In this document: one piece after another, positions 1-12,034 of the stretch
Layout: every line of letters starts with the position of its first letter
Numbering within the stretch: the first letter of the stretch is position 1
Assembly: GCA_900618425.1 (NCBI GenBank)
Contig: UZAN01039603.1
Coordinates: 66,096 to 130,095, forward strand
DNA length: 64,000 nucleotides
DNA from: Echinostoma caproni
Lineage: Eukaryota > Platyhelminthes > Trematoda > Plagiorchiida > Echinostomatidae
Direction: 5' to 3'
The notes under the pieces: generated by a model
The model's database searches: none
Told to the model about the DNA's origin: nothing
The model's input: only the letters and a program-made list of their open reading frames with translations
Made by a program: the position numbers and the translations under genes

Positions 1-343
1 TCGAAACGAGATGGGAGATGCTCTGAGTCCGCAGTCAGCAGTAGATTGATTTAGGAAAGCCAAATGAATATAGTGGACTGAACGGATTGACAGCGATCAG
101 ATTATTGGTCAACCTCAGGCTGAACTTTGGATGCAAGCCGGCCAGGGTTTCGCATGAAACCGTAAATGATAAATGAACTGTACAATTGCATCATTCAACT
201 AATCAATCAAGCTGTATGAATTCAAATCAAGTAAAAGAATAAACAATCAAACGGTTTGAATGTGGGGATGGAGCACAACATTCTATGAAAATCCATCGAT
301 ACAGCGATGTTCGTTTTCAGTTCACACAATGAGTTGAACTTAC
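1..343 (-). other. start of intron downstream of the CaMKI exon at 344-431
   Basis: On the minus strand the kinase exon ends at 344 and is followed by the donor GTAAGTTC. The sequence from 343 down to 1 is therefore intronic. I see no match to the next expected kinase segment (the LCGYPPF region), so the following exon lies outside the window. Nothing else is recognised here. Confidence 0.75.
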
Positions 344-431
344 AGAATGTAGGCAATTACTCCGATAGCCCAGCAGTCGACTTCTTTTCCGTAACCTGAT
401 TTCCCATCCTGAACACAAAGAACTTCCGGTG
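344..431 (-). CDS. CaMKI exon: APE motif to helix F (VDCW...IGVIAYIL)
   Basis: This exon encodes part of the C-lobe of calcium/calmodulin-dependent protein kinase I, a cytosolic Ser/Thr kinase activated by Ca2+/calmodulin and by CaM-kinase kinase. Read on the minus strand, the acceptor TTTTCAG is followed by CA, 28 codons and CT, then the donor GTAAGTTC: 88 nt, with both end codons split. The leading CA completes the G left by the exon at 22727-22853, giving GCA (Ala) of the APE motif. Visible elements are APEVL at the start, YGKEVDCW (the helix F Asp and Trp) and IGVIAYIL at the end, almost identical to animal CaMKI. Between APEVL and VDCW there are 12 residues where human CaMKI, as I recall it, has 8, so this copy carries an in-frame 4-residue insertion. 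The next exon, starting with the last base of a Leu codon, is outside the window. Confidence 0.9.
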
Positions 432-812
432 CTGAAAATGAGAAATGAGGTTGGATAAAGGCAAAAAAGAGAAAAGAATGATAAAAGACTGTATGAAATT
501 TTGAACAGCCCCCCCCCTCGAATGAGCACACTGAAACAACGCAATGAAGTAATTTTATAATTTGTGATTTTTTAGTGATGAAACGTTGGAAAACGACCTC
601 AGTAAGAATGAGGAACATTTTTCTACTCCCACCACACGGTAAAACTAGATATCAATAGTTTTCCAATAGTTTTTTAACCTTCCAGTGTATTTCACAACGT
701 ATACGACCGGACCCGATTAATCCCCCACCAATCTGCTGGCCAATTTCTTATGTCTTGTTTCCGGATCGATACTATTGTTCATTCGCGGATGAAAAGTCGA
801 ATCGGTAGCGAA

Positions 813-1255
813 NNNNNNNNNNNNNNNNNNNNNNNNNNNNNNNNNNNNNNNNNNNNNNNNNNNNNNNNNNNNNNNNNNNNNNNNNNNNNNNNNNNNNNNN
901 NNNNNNNNNNNNNNNNNNNNNNNNNNNNNNNNNNNNNNNNNNNNNNNNNNNNNNNNNNNNNNNNNNNNNNNNNNNNNNNNNNNNNNNNNNNNNNNNNNNN
1001 NNNNNNNNNNNNNNNNNNNNNNNNNNNNNNNNNNNNNNNNNNNNNNNNNNNNNNNNNNNNNNNNNNNNNNNNNNNNNNNNNNNNNNNNNNNNNNNNNNNN
1101 NNNNNNNNNNNNNNNNNNNNNNNNNNNNNNNNNNNNNNNNNNNNNNNNNNNNNNNNNNNNNNNNNNNNNNNNNNNNNNNNNNNNNNNNNNNNNNNNNNNN
1201 NNNNNNNNNNNNNNNNNNNNNNNNNNNNNNNNNNNNNNNNNNNNNNNNNNNNNNN
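813..1255. other. assembly gap of 443 N, flanked by an 18-bp direct duplication
   Basis: The 18 bases just before the gap (795-812, agtcgaatcggtagcgaa) are repeated exactly just after it (1256-1273). That is what results when two contig ends overlap but were placed apart with padding. The real gap may be zero or negative in length. A tandem repeat spanning the gap is the alternative. Confidence 0.95.
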
Positions 1256-2467
1256 AGTCGAATCGGTAGCGAATGGGCAGTTACGCGCTATTCCTAGAAA
1301 ACAAACTGCTCATGTTTACGTTCAATCATGCTACTAACTGGTTTGATGGTCGCGGTCAGGATGAACCGGAGAGATCTTTAATCTGGTTTGTCGGATCGTA
1401 TTGCTATTAGGCAGGCGTTCACAAGAAAATTATTTCTGTACGGGATTACTCTGTTATTTGAAGCACAATTTATTGGAATGCAACGTCCTTTTAACGTTTC
1501 CTGTATCCTTGTCTTTTCTCTCTTCCAGGCAAGTTAGACCAGCTTTCAGTAAAACAAATTACCAACGCAACGCCACTCAGAATGTCAGCTGTATTTGTGT
1601 ACTGTGTGCGGATTCGTGGTCAATTTGTTTTTATCAATAAACCAAACCGTATTTTTTTAAATGTAGTTACTGCAATAGTTCGTTCAATTAAAATGAAAAA
1701 CGTCTTGTGGAATGACCTGCTGATTCGAAGCATTCCTGAAATATTATTCCGCTCGAAACCAAGTGAGCGGATTCTAAGACATCTTTTGGTGCTGCCTGTT
1801 ATTAAGATTGCAGAACCGTTTGAATTGAAACAATCGACTGAAAAGCGTATAGTAGTTCTAACTTAAAACAAGTATGGATGCCAAGGAAATGTGTGATAGA
1901 ATAAATGATGAATGGAAGGGAAAACCAAACAATTCGGTACATTTGTGATACTATTATTCTTCTGAAATGTATACCAAAATCAAATAACGCAATCAAGGCC
2001 ACGTCTGCAGCATGAAAACGATAGCTGAAAGTACAAGACATTCTCATCAACCATAGCTCAACATCTCTTGATGACACAACACCAGATGGACTGGAGCTCG
2101 GCGTTTTACGTTACCAACAACTCACGAATTGCATGAGTGTGCGGAAGCAATCGGTATCTACCGATGCCAGCTGTCCTGTGTCAAAATAAATATCTTTGTT
2201 ACTCTATTCTTGGTGAAATAGATCTTTTATCCATTCCATTTCTTTCATTTTTTTCTGTTTCAAATTATTTCACTTTGCTTTCTTGCCCTGCTAGAGCTCT
2301 ACATAAACATTGCATTTTCTGCCCGATGCACCACGTTGAGATGCAGCGAAATCGTCTTGGACATCAATGGTGCGGCAGCGCAGTGTGGTTGTTTTTTGAG
2401 AAATTGATCTCCGGAAAGGCTTGTTTCACTAGTGAAAGTCTATGGATTGAAAACGTTAATTTTTAGA

Positions 2468-2640
2468 CTTCATGAAAGGCGACTCCGACTTTAACCATTT
2501 ATGATCCGGATGTCCAGTGTTCGAATCCAGCAGCTGTCGCTGCTGCCATCACCGAATGTTTCTTTTTCCTTTGAACATTATCACAGATTGGCCAAATGTC
2601 CCTTCCCGGGAATACTATTTTCTACTTTTGGCAAACCTCA
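2468..2640 (+). repeat. tRNA-derived SINE fragment, same family as the one at 31.1 kb
   Basis: A B-box-like sequence, gttcgaatcca, at 2519-2529 is preceded by a diverged tRNA-like head (gatccggatgtccagt). The core GATGTCC-x-G-x-GTTCGAA is shared, in the opposite orientation, with the element at 31060-31194. The body downstream (GGCC followed by TCCCTTCC and GGAAT near 2590-2612) also resembles the body of that copy. Trematode genomes carry many tRNA-derived SINEs of this kind. The fragment is degenerate, its ends are approximate and no target-site duplication was identified. Confidence 0.45.
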
Positions 2641-5600
2641 GCGCGGACATTCGGATTCCTTGAAAAAAGAGCTTCATCTTAATCCTGTTTTGGCTGATTA
2701 AACGGTAGCGTATTTTCACTCGCCTCAAATGGCGTGTGTTATCACACACTCACACACACAAGCAAACATCATCTTGGATGAGTATAGTGCCACACGGTCC
2801 AAACGAACGTAAAACAAACGAGCCAGAATAGCAAATCCTTTTCCTGTCTCTCTCCGTTTGTCAATCAAACACATCATGCATTCTCGTGGGAAACGATGTT
2901 GCAATACCCCAATCCGGGCAACACAACAAATCTAGTTACGGGATGACAGAAACAGTTCTGGACGCATTCATTGTAACTATGAAATGCAATAAGGATAACC
3001 AAAGCACAGAGATTGAGTGAAGGGAGGTGTGGAATGACCGATTGAGACCAAAAGCGTTTGTGTGCTTGACGAGCAAGTGATGCAGTTTTGTCACTTCTAT
3101 CGAATGGCGATGCCCGAATCAAGATTAGGCTGTCCAACTCAGCTGTTTCACACCCGGGTGGCAAGCGAATACAGTACAGAAAATATTCATTTTCTATTGA
3201 GAATACACATTCATCCACCATGTTGAAACTCTGATCAATCCGTGATGTTTACAGAATGATGAAAACGTTGACTGTGTTTCCAATAGAGGAAAAATGTGAC
3301 TTTCAGCTGAAACCTCCGTTCATTCCAAAGATTTAGAAATGACCATTAGTACGTGGAGGAAAATCAAGTGCAATAAACTGTGATGACTGTACAAGCGAAA
3401 TAAAATTTAGCAACTTTGCAAGAATTTATTGTGAAATTAAAGTGAAAAACAGTAATCAGGAAAAGAGAGACTCTTAGTGCAGGTTAAAAATAAAGCAACC
3501 AAAGTGCGTAATCTATAAACACATTTTAGCAAGATTCTCAATTGTTGACATTCTTCCTGTAGAACGGTTTATTTCGCAGATGAGGTGTAATGACCTTGGA
3601 TTTCAGCAGATCAAAGTCTTTGATGTGATGTATTGCTTGGGGTCAAACTATTATTCACGTTTAAATATAATTGCCACATAATTGACAACATCGAAAACCT
3701 ATTTTCTTCTGGAAGTTACCGCAAGTAGGTTTTTGGTAAAAAGATTTACAACAAAAATGAACTGTCTTAAAAGAAAACTGAACAGAAAATGTAATCTTCC
3801 GGAGTGATTTCAAAGCCTTGCATATCCACTGGCAGAAATTACCTCGGTTGCGTTAAAAGATAAAAGTAGAACAAACAAATAGAGCATATCGTCTTTAATA
3901 ATATTTTACAATAAGTGCTTATTTAAAAACCATGCTAAATGCTGCTCTACTTATTTGCTTAAGCCAGGAGTTGAGATCGAGAAGAATTATTCGATAATCC
4001 AACAATTATTGTTGAAAATGAGAAGGCTAATCGTAAGCAATGAGCCAACAAAAAATATGAAAAGACCCATTTCATACAAACAAGAAAGAAAGAATAACAA
4101 CTATGACACAGAAATACACTTGGTTTGAAGTGCTACAGAAGGCTCGATTTGCCCAGGATGCTCGTTGGGAGTGTTATTTTCTTTGAACGCAACGGCGTCT
4201 CAACGAACAGAACCGGTAATCGTTCTTCACGCTCAGTCACGTGAATTAAACTATTTCACAAGTTTTACTATTCACAGGATAAGCTATACTAGTTGATCGA
4301 TCGTTTCGTAACAAGTTATTCGCGCTTAGATGTAAAACAGAGGCGAACTGAAGGCCTAATGAAATTTTACCAAGCAGACAAAAATACCTCATGAAATTGA
4401 CGCGTCGCGCAAAGTGCATTCTTGTTTTCTTTCTCTCGCCAGCCGCCCCCCTCCCCACACACACGGACTCCTACCTCTCTCGTTGGCCCGCGCACATGAA
4501 TACCCAAACACGCAGTCGGTTTTTCTGAATCAATGCAAACCCTGACGGTTTGGTTTTAGGGCCAACCAGATTAGTAATACGTGTTTCACCGGTGGTTTAC
4601 GTTCACCCTGTAACAATCTATGGGCATAAGAAGAAAGAAGTTATCTACACTGTTTCGTCATATAGGCCAAGTTGTTTGCATCTTGTTACCATACGACGAG
4701 CTTTACCTCTCTCACAATTAATAACTGAATATACAGTCGGTTATCAAACTGATTCAGTCTACGGAAATCTTTAATTAACTACAACAAATTGAGATTGTTT
4801 TGTGGGGTTACGGCGCAGCGTGAAGAGTAGATATGAAACGTAGTAAGCTTTTCCTGAAAGGTTTTACCAGATGTCTTGGGATCAAACCGTGCAATCGTCC
4901 ATCTACACTGCACATTGTTCTCTTGTGCATTTTTATCAAGCTCAAAATTTGGAAAATCCTAGATTAGAATGGGTCAGAAAATCGAATTTATGTGAGCAAA
5001 TAACGAGACAGATGAAGAGAGAGGCTGATGGGATGGATTCAAACGAGTGGGGCAGTTGACTGTAGAACAGGGATAGAAAAGAAACAGTTGACTTGCAGTT
5101 CGGGTCGTTCGAACCAAAACAACAACCCTTTTGTGTTTTCATAGCGCCAGTTGTGATTAGTGTTCCTCCTACTCTTTCTTGCTACCAGTTAATAATAATC
5201 GGTTCTCATCGTTTGACCCTATCAGAATACCCTGTCGTTATTTACTTACATAGATCTGGTTACAATGATTTGAGGTTGGATACATCAGAAACATGTGTTC
5301 TGCACTGAGCTGTGTTCCTATTCTATATCTTTTATGCACAAAATTCAAGGGAAACAGTTGCAAAAACTTATTTTCTGTGACATTCCGTGGGTTAATCAGA
5401 ATGCCACGTGGCAAGAACTTCTTGTGGCAGAGCTTAGCAAATTTAAAATTTGATTTGGTGGCACTCAGATGCATTTTATAAGGCACATAGTACAACTGTG
5501 AATAAATGCTGTGCTAAATTACGGTTATCTCTTTTTCTCATCATTATTTCAACTTCTTTCCATATTTGTAGTCAGTAAACGGGAAACGCTTGACAGCTAG

Positions 5601-6710
5601 CAGCAATGCAACTCGGAAGCTACGAGCATTGTTCTCATGGTGTAATAAGTACCAATGAGTCTGCGGAAACACGAAAGTTCTAAATATTTTAATGTCGTAC
5701 AGCCCTCCACTTTTTGCGTTGCCTTAATTGCATAATATTGTCCCACCATTAATCGCCACAGACAAATCAGTGAGGGAACTAATGGTGGAAGAGCAATGCC
5801 TCTCCAACTCTTACTGTGATTGAACAACAAGCCCCATCCCCCGCCCAACCACACCCCCGACATTTGCACCTTTGAATGCTTGAGCACAGTCTAATGACCA
5901 TCGTGGCACTGATTTCAGAGCAGAATCTCATAGAAGTTTTGTTCCATTATAACGTACATGTTGTTGAACAATATCCAGATACGGCTTTTCCGTGCCCTGG
6001 CTTCCGAAATTATCAGTGTCGGTTTGCGCATTGGACAATGGGTTCAAAAATCGGGCTAGGGATAACGATGATTCTACAGTCATGGTATCGGAACAAATAC
6101 TCATCTCAAATTGAGCTATTCATAATCTGTAATTGATCGAATGCATGAGGACGTATTATCCAGTCACGGTTTGATCATCAGTTCAGTTCCGGTTCCTGTA
6201 TTCTTGAATTCGGAGAATTCTTCAAATGGTGCGCACAACCCAAGCAGGCGAAATACATGGAGGGGGTATATTGTGACGTATCGCAATTAAGATGAATAAA
6301 ATAGCCACCTCAAAACATGTTAATGATTTCAAAAGGAGCAGGTATGTACGACTCAGAATTACAGAATAATTTTAGTTTAAAAAATCTGTTCACAAAACAT
6401 TCAGGTGTTCTTGTTGTCTTCTGTCTAAATTATTCATTCTGTGATGATATTCTTTAGGACACCGTCCGTCAGATTTGACCTAACTATATTTTGCGGTTCT
6501 TGTTTGCGGGCAACAAGTGGACACTTTTCAGCCCGAAACCGCGGTAGTTGATCAAACAACAAGCCGTACGGGAGAGGGAAATTCAAACATATACCCAATG
6601 CAACCTGTGCGAAACACACATCAGTCGCGTCGCATAGATAAAACTGATCACTATAGAAAACTCCACTACATTTTTAACGTATACCCCGCTTTGTACTAGT
6701 TGAGTTGTCT

Positions 6711-6733
6711 ATCATCATCATCATCATCATCAT
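6711..6733 (+). repeat. (ATC)n microsatellite
   Basis: About 7.5 uninterrupted ATC units inside the kinase intron. Confidence 0.9.
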
Positions 6734-6931
6734 AAGACATGGCAATTGGACACCCAAACTTGGTCATGAAAAAATATTAGGTCAGTTTATGTACACTAAC
6801 AAGACCGAAGAAAATCTGCACTTGCAAACAAATATGTCACAGATCATATATTACTTAATTTTATAACTGAGAGTTACACTTTGAAATATTCACAAATTTT
6901 TAACTGAGATTCCTTTTGCAGAATGATTTTT

Positions 6932-6994
6932 TAAAATGCAGCTAATTTGCGTAGAACAGAACGCCACAACAAATGGGGACGTTCATGAAAGCCC
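6932..6994 (+). repeat. diverged dispersed repeat, copy 1
   Basis: About 60 bp match the segment at 7822-7885 at roughly 80% by eye. Shared anchors are aaaatgcag, gtagaacagaac, ccacaacaa and gacgtt. The two copies lie about 890 bp apart in the same orientation. The family is not recognised. It could be an old duplication within the intron or two relics of one transposon family. Confidence 0.6.
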
Positions 6995-7821
6995 TAATAA
7001 ATGTTCATAAATATTTCGATCAAGTGACAAAATTTACCTTTTGAGTTCTTGTAAAAGTTTTGTTTGTTGGTGAAATTATTCTACATGCAAAACTTAACAA
7101 TTCCTCGGGTTCTCTTGGTGACGAGGATTCAGTCCAGTGTCCCTGGCCGTCACTAACTAGTTCAGTTAATAACCCATTATCAGTCGATCAGTTGTTTCAT
7201 AAAATCCTCTCTGAATGTAGAACCCATCAAGACGCTTATGTAAACCCGGGTAAGTTCATCAAATCTCCATTTTGTCGGTCACGACCTAACAGTCTATACT
7301 TAAATCCCAAATTACGCTCACTTTCTTCATAAATGGGAGGTACAGGATTCCCTGTAGACAATTATGTTCTTATTTGTTAACTATTGTTGACAGAAAATAA
7401 CCAAAAATTGTACTGTTTCTACATTCTCATCATTTGAATGAGCAATATTCTTTCCTTAGACTTACCGTTTCCTTCTGTATTACTGAACAGTTCGTTCCAC
7501 TTCATTATCGTTTCATAATTTGTGTGCTATCACACTCTATTTCTGCAGATACCAGGTTAACCAACTATTCCAGTCTAGGTGTGATCGCTTATCAAACTTT
7601 AGATTTCCAACCTAATTCCCATATAACATCAACATTGCTTTACCATCCACGGTGATAATTTCTAGATAATTTGAATGTGATCGTCAATCGCAATTTGTCA
7701 CAGTACGCAGTGACAATTCTCATTTTGAATGAGCGATAAACACTTTAACTCAAAAACGAAGAATGATGCTTTAGAAAACACGCCAATATATGGTGCTCAG
7801 TCAGGATAAGATCCAATTCGT

Positions 7822-7885
7822 TTAAAATGCAGGTGAATCGTGTAGAACAGAACACCACAACAAGTAAAGACGTTAATGATAGCCG
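7822..7885 (+). repeat. diverged dispersed repeat, copy 2
   Basis: This is the partner of 6932-6994 (anchors aaaatgcag, tgtagaacagaac, ccacaacaa, gacgtt). Similarity fades beyond about 60 bp on both sides by eye. Confidence 0.6.
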
Positions 7886-10800
7886 TAACATTTGTCAGAT
7901 TTCTTGTTCTCATTGTGTAGCGTTCTCAGCCTCAGTTACGGACATGAATATGGTATCATGGGTATACAATTACACTGTTGTTTCTGTTAGTCAACTGCCA
8001 CATAATCGTACAGGTGTTAACCGAAATTGTGTAAAATCAATCTCACTTTGGAGGTCAGTTTCAACTTGTAATATCATACTTATAAATTGATGGCTACAGG
8101 TAAAGTGTATCGATTCCTGATTAAATCCCCACTTTTGTGTTGCGCGACCTTGAGTTTCGTGATAAAATGTGCAGTTGTTCAAAAGTTACACTCCAGATTT
8201 CAAAAATATTCTATGTAAAGCAGTATCAAGATTCATTCTCTCGAATACATGATTCCCGTATCACGAGAGTACTCATTAAGTGGAACACATGTAATCTAAA
8301 TAGCTTGAGGTTGGTAATAGAAAAAGGTTCGATCTCATTAATTTTTTTCACAGTTATACAGCTTCTGGAGGGCTCGATTCCAAGGTAAAATTCATTCAAT
8401 TACCGCCCAGCAGTTGGGAGTTGAATGTAATCGAAAACTATTCCCCATGTTAGAAACAGGGATAAGTTAGCTGCCTCGACAGCGGACTTCAGTGGTTAGG
8501 ATGTGGTATGTATTAGAGGAAACTGGCAAATTCTGTTGGATAATCAAATGGGTGAATTCCATACGAAAGCGGCTACCTCCAGTGCTCAAAAATGAAGGGC
8601 AAATAAAATATGGACGAGACGAAAGAACAGTGCCTGTATGAAAACTACAAGTCATTTCGATAAATAACTTCCAGATATGTTTTTTATTGTGGCTTTGTTA
8701 TATTACAACTGATGCACCAGCAAACATCGTCAAAATCGAGAAATCGTTTTATTGTCATTCAAGTAACAAAACCAAAGTCACAGGTGGATGTTATTACGAA
8801 TTTTTTATGTCTGATGTGGAGCAATACTATCTTCAACCTCGTGAAAGAGGCTGAAAACCTAAGCTTTAGAATGACCAAGTGTGATGAAAGTCAGTATGTT
8901 GTACGAGTTTGGTCAATCTCTGCACATTATTTCATGTTCGACGGCGTTTATTAGTGCATCAGATGATGAAACCTTCATAGAAAAGGGTCCTGAAAGTGTT
9001 TTTGTAAAAATAATCCACAGGTGTGACACGGCAATTGTAACCTCATTTTGGCGACACCGTTTCTCTATTTGTAACATATTCTTAATCCCGTCATGATGAT
9101 AGAATTTACGTAAGCCGTTTTAGGGGACATAATTTTTTAATCTGATTGTGATAACAAATGATCATCGGTTGATATATTTACTGTGAACCCTATGTAAAAT
9201 ATGCGCTGATCAGAACATACATCGTCAAATAAGATTAATCAGGAGTTAAAAAGTATGTACCTACATATCACACTACACGGAACACAAATTAATTTTGAGC
9301 TGTAGTTTTTGAATTAATACAAATTTTACCCTGATGCTAGACGTTGCGCTGATTTATATAGTAAAAGAAGAACATGAACAATATTGGAAAGTGAGATAAA
9401 GCGTTTTCTGTGATTATCTGTATGAAATATTTATCTTGTAAACTCGAACGTATTTATAAATTGTGTCATTTGGCATGAGTTAAGTCGACGCATGCTTTGT
9501 ATACGTTATTATAGTTAGAACCACAAGAAACAATCAAATGCTTTTTCGTATTCACCTAAACAGTAGGCAGAAAACTTTTTTTCAGAAAAGTTGACGATCG
9601 AATCAAACAGACATTCCACTTCTCATGCAACGTGTTCAATTAACTACAAACAGTCTTTTTGTTGCAAATGATTGATCTCGGCGACAACAGTTGAAGTCGG
9701 TGACAAAAGATTACTTCCATGTGGAAATTTCGACCAGTTGACTGAGACTGAAATCCTGGTCCAATGCATTGTTGTTACTGACACATCTACGAAACATGGA
9801 ATCATTATGCTGATTCATTAGTGGGCTGGTTCCAAAAGGCCAGCCCAAACAAATTAACCCGGAGCTTCAAATGAGATATTTATGTCCTGGGAACAAGTAT
9901 ACGAATGAAAAGACAAAAGATCACTGGATGCGCATTCCTGACGAGCGAAGGAACCACAAAACCGGTCGGGGAAATTTTGTCGGGTTCATTAGGTGATACT
10001 TAATGTGAAATGTATATACATTCTCATTTATACCCATCTTCGTTTATTCAACTGACCTGAACAAGATCAAACGACTTAAAAGCCTCGGATGTGTACTCTA
10101 TGCCGCTTTTTGTTTTTCTTATTTGTTTCTTATCTCTAGTCACTGAACAAAACCGGCTGTATTCATTTGACCATCTGGCGGATGGCGCTTCAGTATGAAC
10201 AGCTATCTTGAAATTGGACGCCGATTGAAGTGAAAAACACGCGTGTCTATATCTCCCTGTATCAAGCGAGGAAGCTAAATCGATTGTAAAATCTTGTAAA
10301 TAAAGGGGGACGGTCAGAGGAAACCGCATGTGATGCACATCTATCCCATAACAACAGTCTGTTTGCTAAAAATAATCAGGTCATTTAGGTAGGATTTTGC
10401 TACGGAAACCCCTTGATGCGCGGGATGTTGATACGATTTTATCGGAAGAAAGCGATTACGTGCTTTTGTGTGAGAGATGGGTGAGAGGTAAGTTTCACAA
10501 TGCTGAACAACGGACGACCATTAGAAAAATAAATATTTCAACAATATTCAAATTTTAATCATCTCGTGCAAATGTACGCCCTGATGGCACTCAGAGTAGT
10601 TGAGGAGTAGTCAATAGGAACTTTTTCAGCTCAAATTACGCAAATCGTAAATTTTTTTCGAGGTTTCCTCCAAGGTAGCGATTCGAAAACGAGCCAAAAT
10701 AGGATTTCATTTATCTTTTTGTCATGTTGTTCTGTCAACCGCGACATCCATCCACTGTGCTTCCCGTCAGACATTTTTCCTCGTCACCCTGGTGCACTCT

Positions 10801-12017
10801 TCAACTGATAACCACAAACTATTTTCTCCTGGTTACATTTTGCATCAAAGCTTCTATGAACACCATGATTTCGAAAAAGAGTTTATACTCTTGACAACAT
10901 AGTAAGATAAATCGCAGACGAATCTCCGCAAATATGCTCCCTAAGTCTTAATCTACGGTTAATTTGTAAAGATCTTCGTCCAGTAGCGTAGCCTGGTGGC
11001 AGATCTTTCTCTCTTTTACAGCACAAACGTATGATGGCACTCACATAAAACTCTTCTAAGCATCACTGGCTTCTCAAATATGTTATATTTGCTGACACCT
11101 GTTCAATCAGCGTCGTAGACAATTTTTTACAAGTATCGCTTTGATAATATCGCTCTTAACCTCATATTCATGTTGCCTAATAAATCATACACCCCAGGCA
11201 AACAGAAAATCTTCGTTGGATCACAATTTATGTGATTTCCGCTTTTATCGGCACGTTACATGAGTTACACAGGTCGCATTGTATTTGTATTTGTGTAACT
11301 TGTGTAAACTATATGCTTGCATTTAACGCCCAAGATGGTTTTATTTGGTACCGAGCAATATTCGTGCCTATGATATCTCTTTGGCAGTGCCCACTTCTTA
11401 TTCAATGGAATCCAGACGAACTTTCGGCGACTGCATGTCCCTGCAGTTACATCTCTCTCCAGGCTTAGAAGTAATGTCGTGAAGACGTTTGTTGCTGCCC
11501 TCTTGTTTGCTCAAACTGTTAGTCCTTATTTTTTAACCAATAAACTGTCATATACAGTATAGATACTGCTGTTTCACGACCTGCCTTATAGCATCTGTAT
11601 TTCGGTAAGTTTTCTATTTCAAAAGTATTTTCAATCATACAGTTAATTGAGATTACGCCCCCCCCCTCGACCTTTTTAATTCCCGTCATATCACCACTGG
11701 GCATTGTGATTTATTCCACAAATCACATTAAGTTGAATGCAAAATAGCATTTGAAATCACACATGTTTGTTTGAGTAAATCGGTCATTTTGATTTTCTCA
11801 CCGAATCATTATCTGAATCTTTGCAGAAGTGTGGTTAAGTGAAAGGCATGTGACTATTTTCTTTTTGCCCTCCTAGCTTCACCACGAGTTGTTTTTAATT
11901 AAGTCGTCCCAATGAAGGTGTGGCACAAGTGTGCAGATTTCATTATTCCTCTTATCGATTGTTTCCTTTAGGCCACAACCTCTGTGAGTGATTTGAGGTC
12001 ACGGCAAACGTTAACGC

Positions 12018-12034
12018 AGAGAGAGAGAGAGAGA
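12018..12034 (+). repeat. (GA)n microsatellite
   Basis: Short pure GA run of 8 to 9 units in the kinase intron. Confidence 0.8.

Noticed and set aside
750..1337. 195-codon open frame on the plus strand
   Set aside because: It runs through the 443-N gap; the open frame is only Ns with short random ends.
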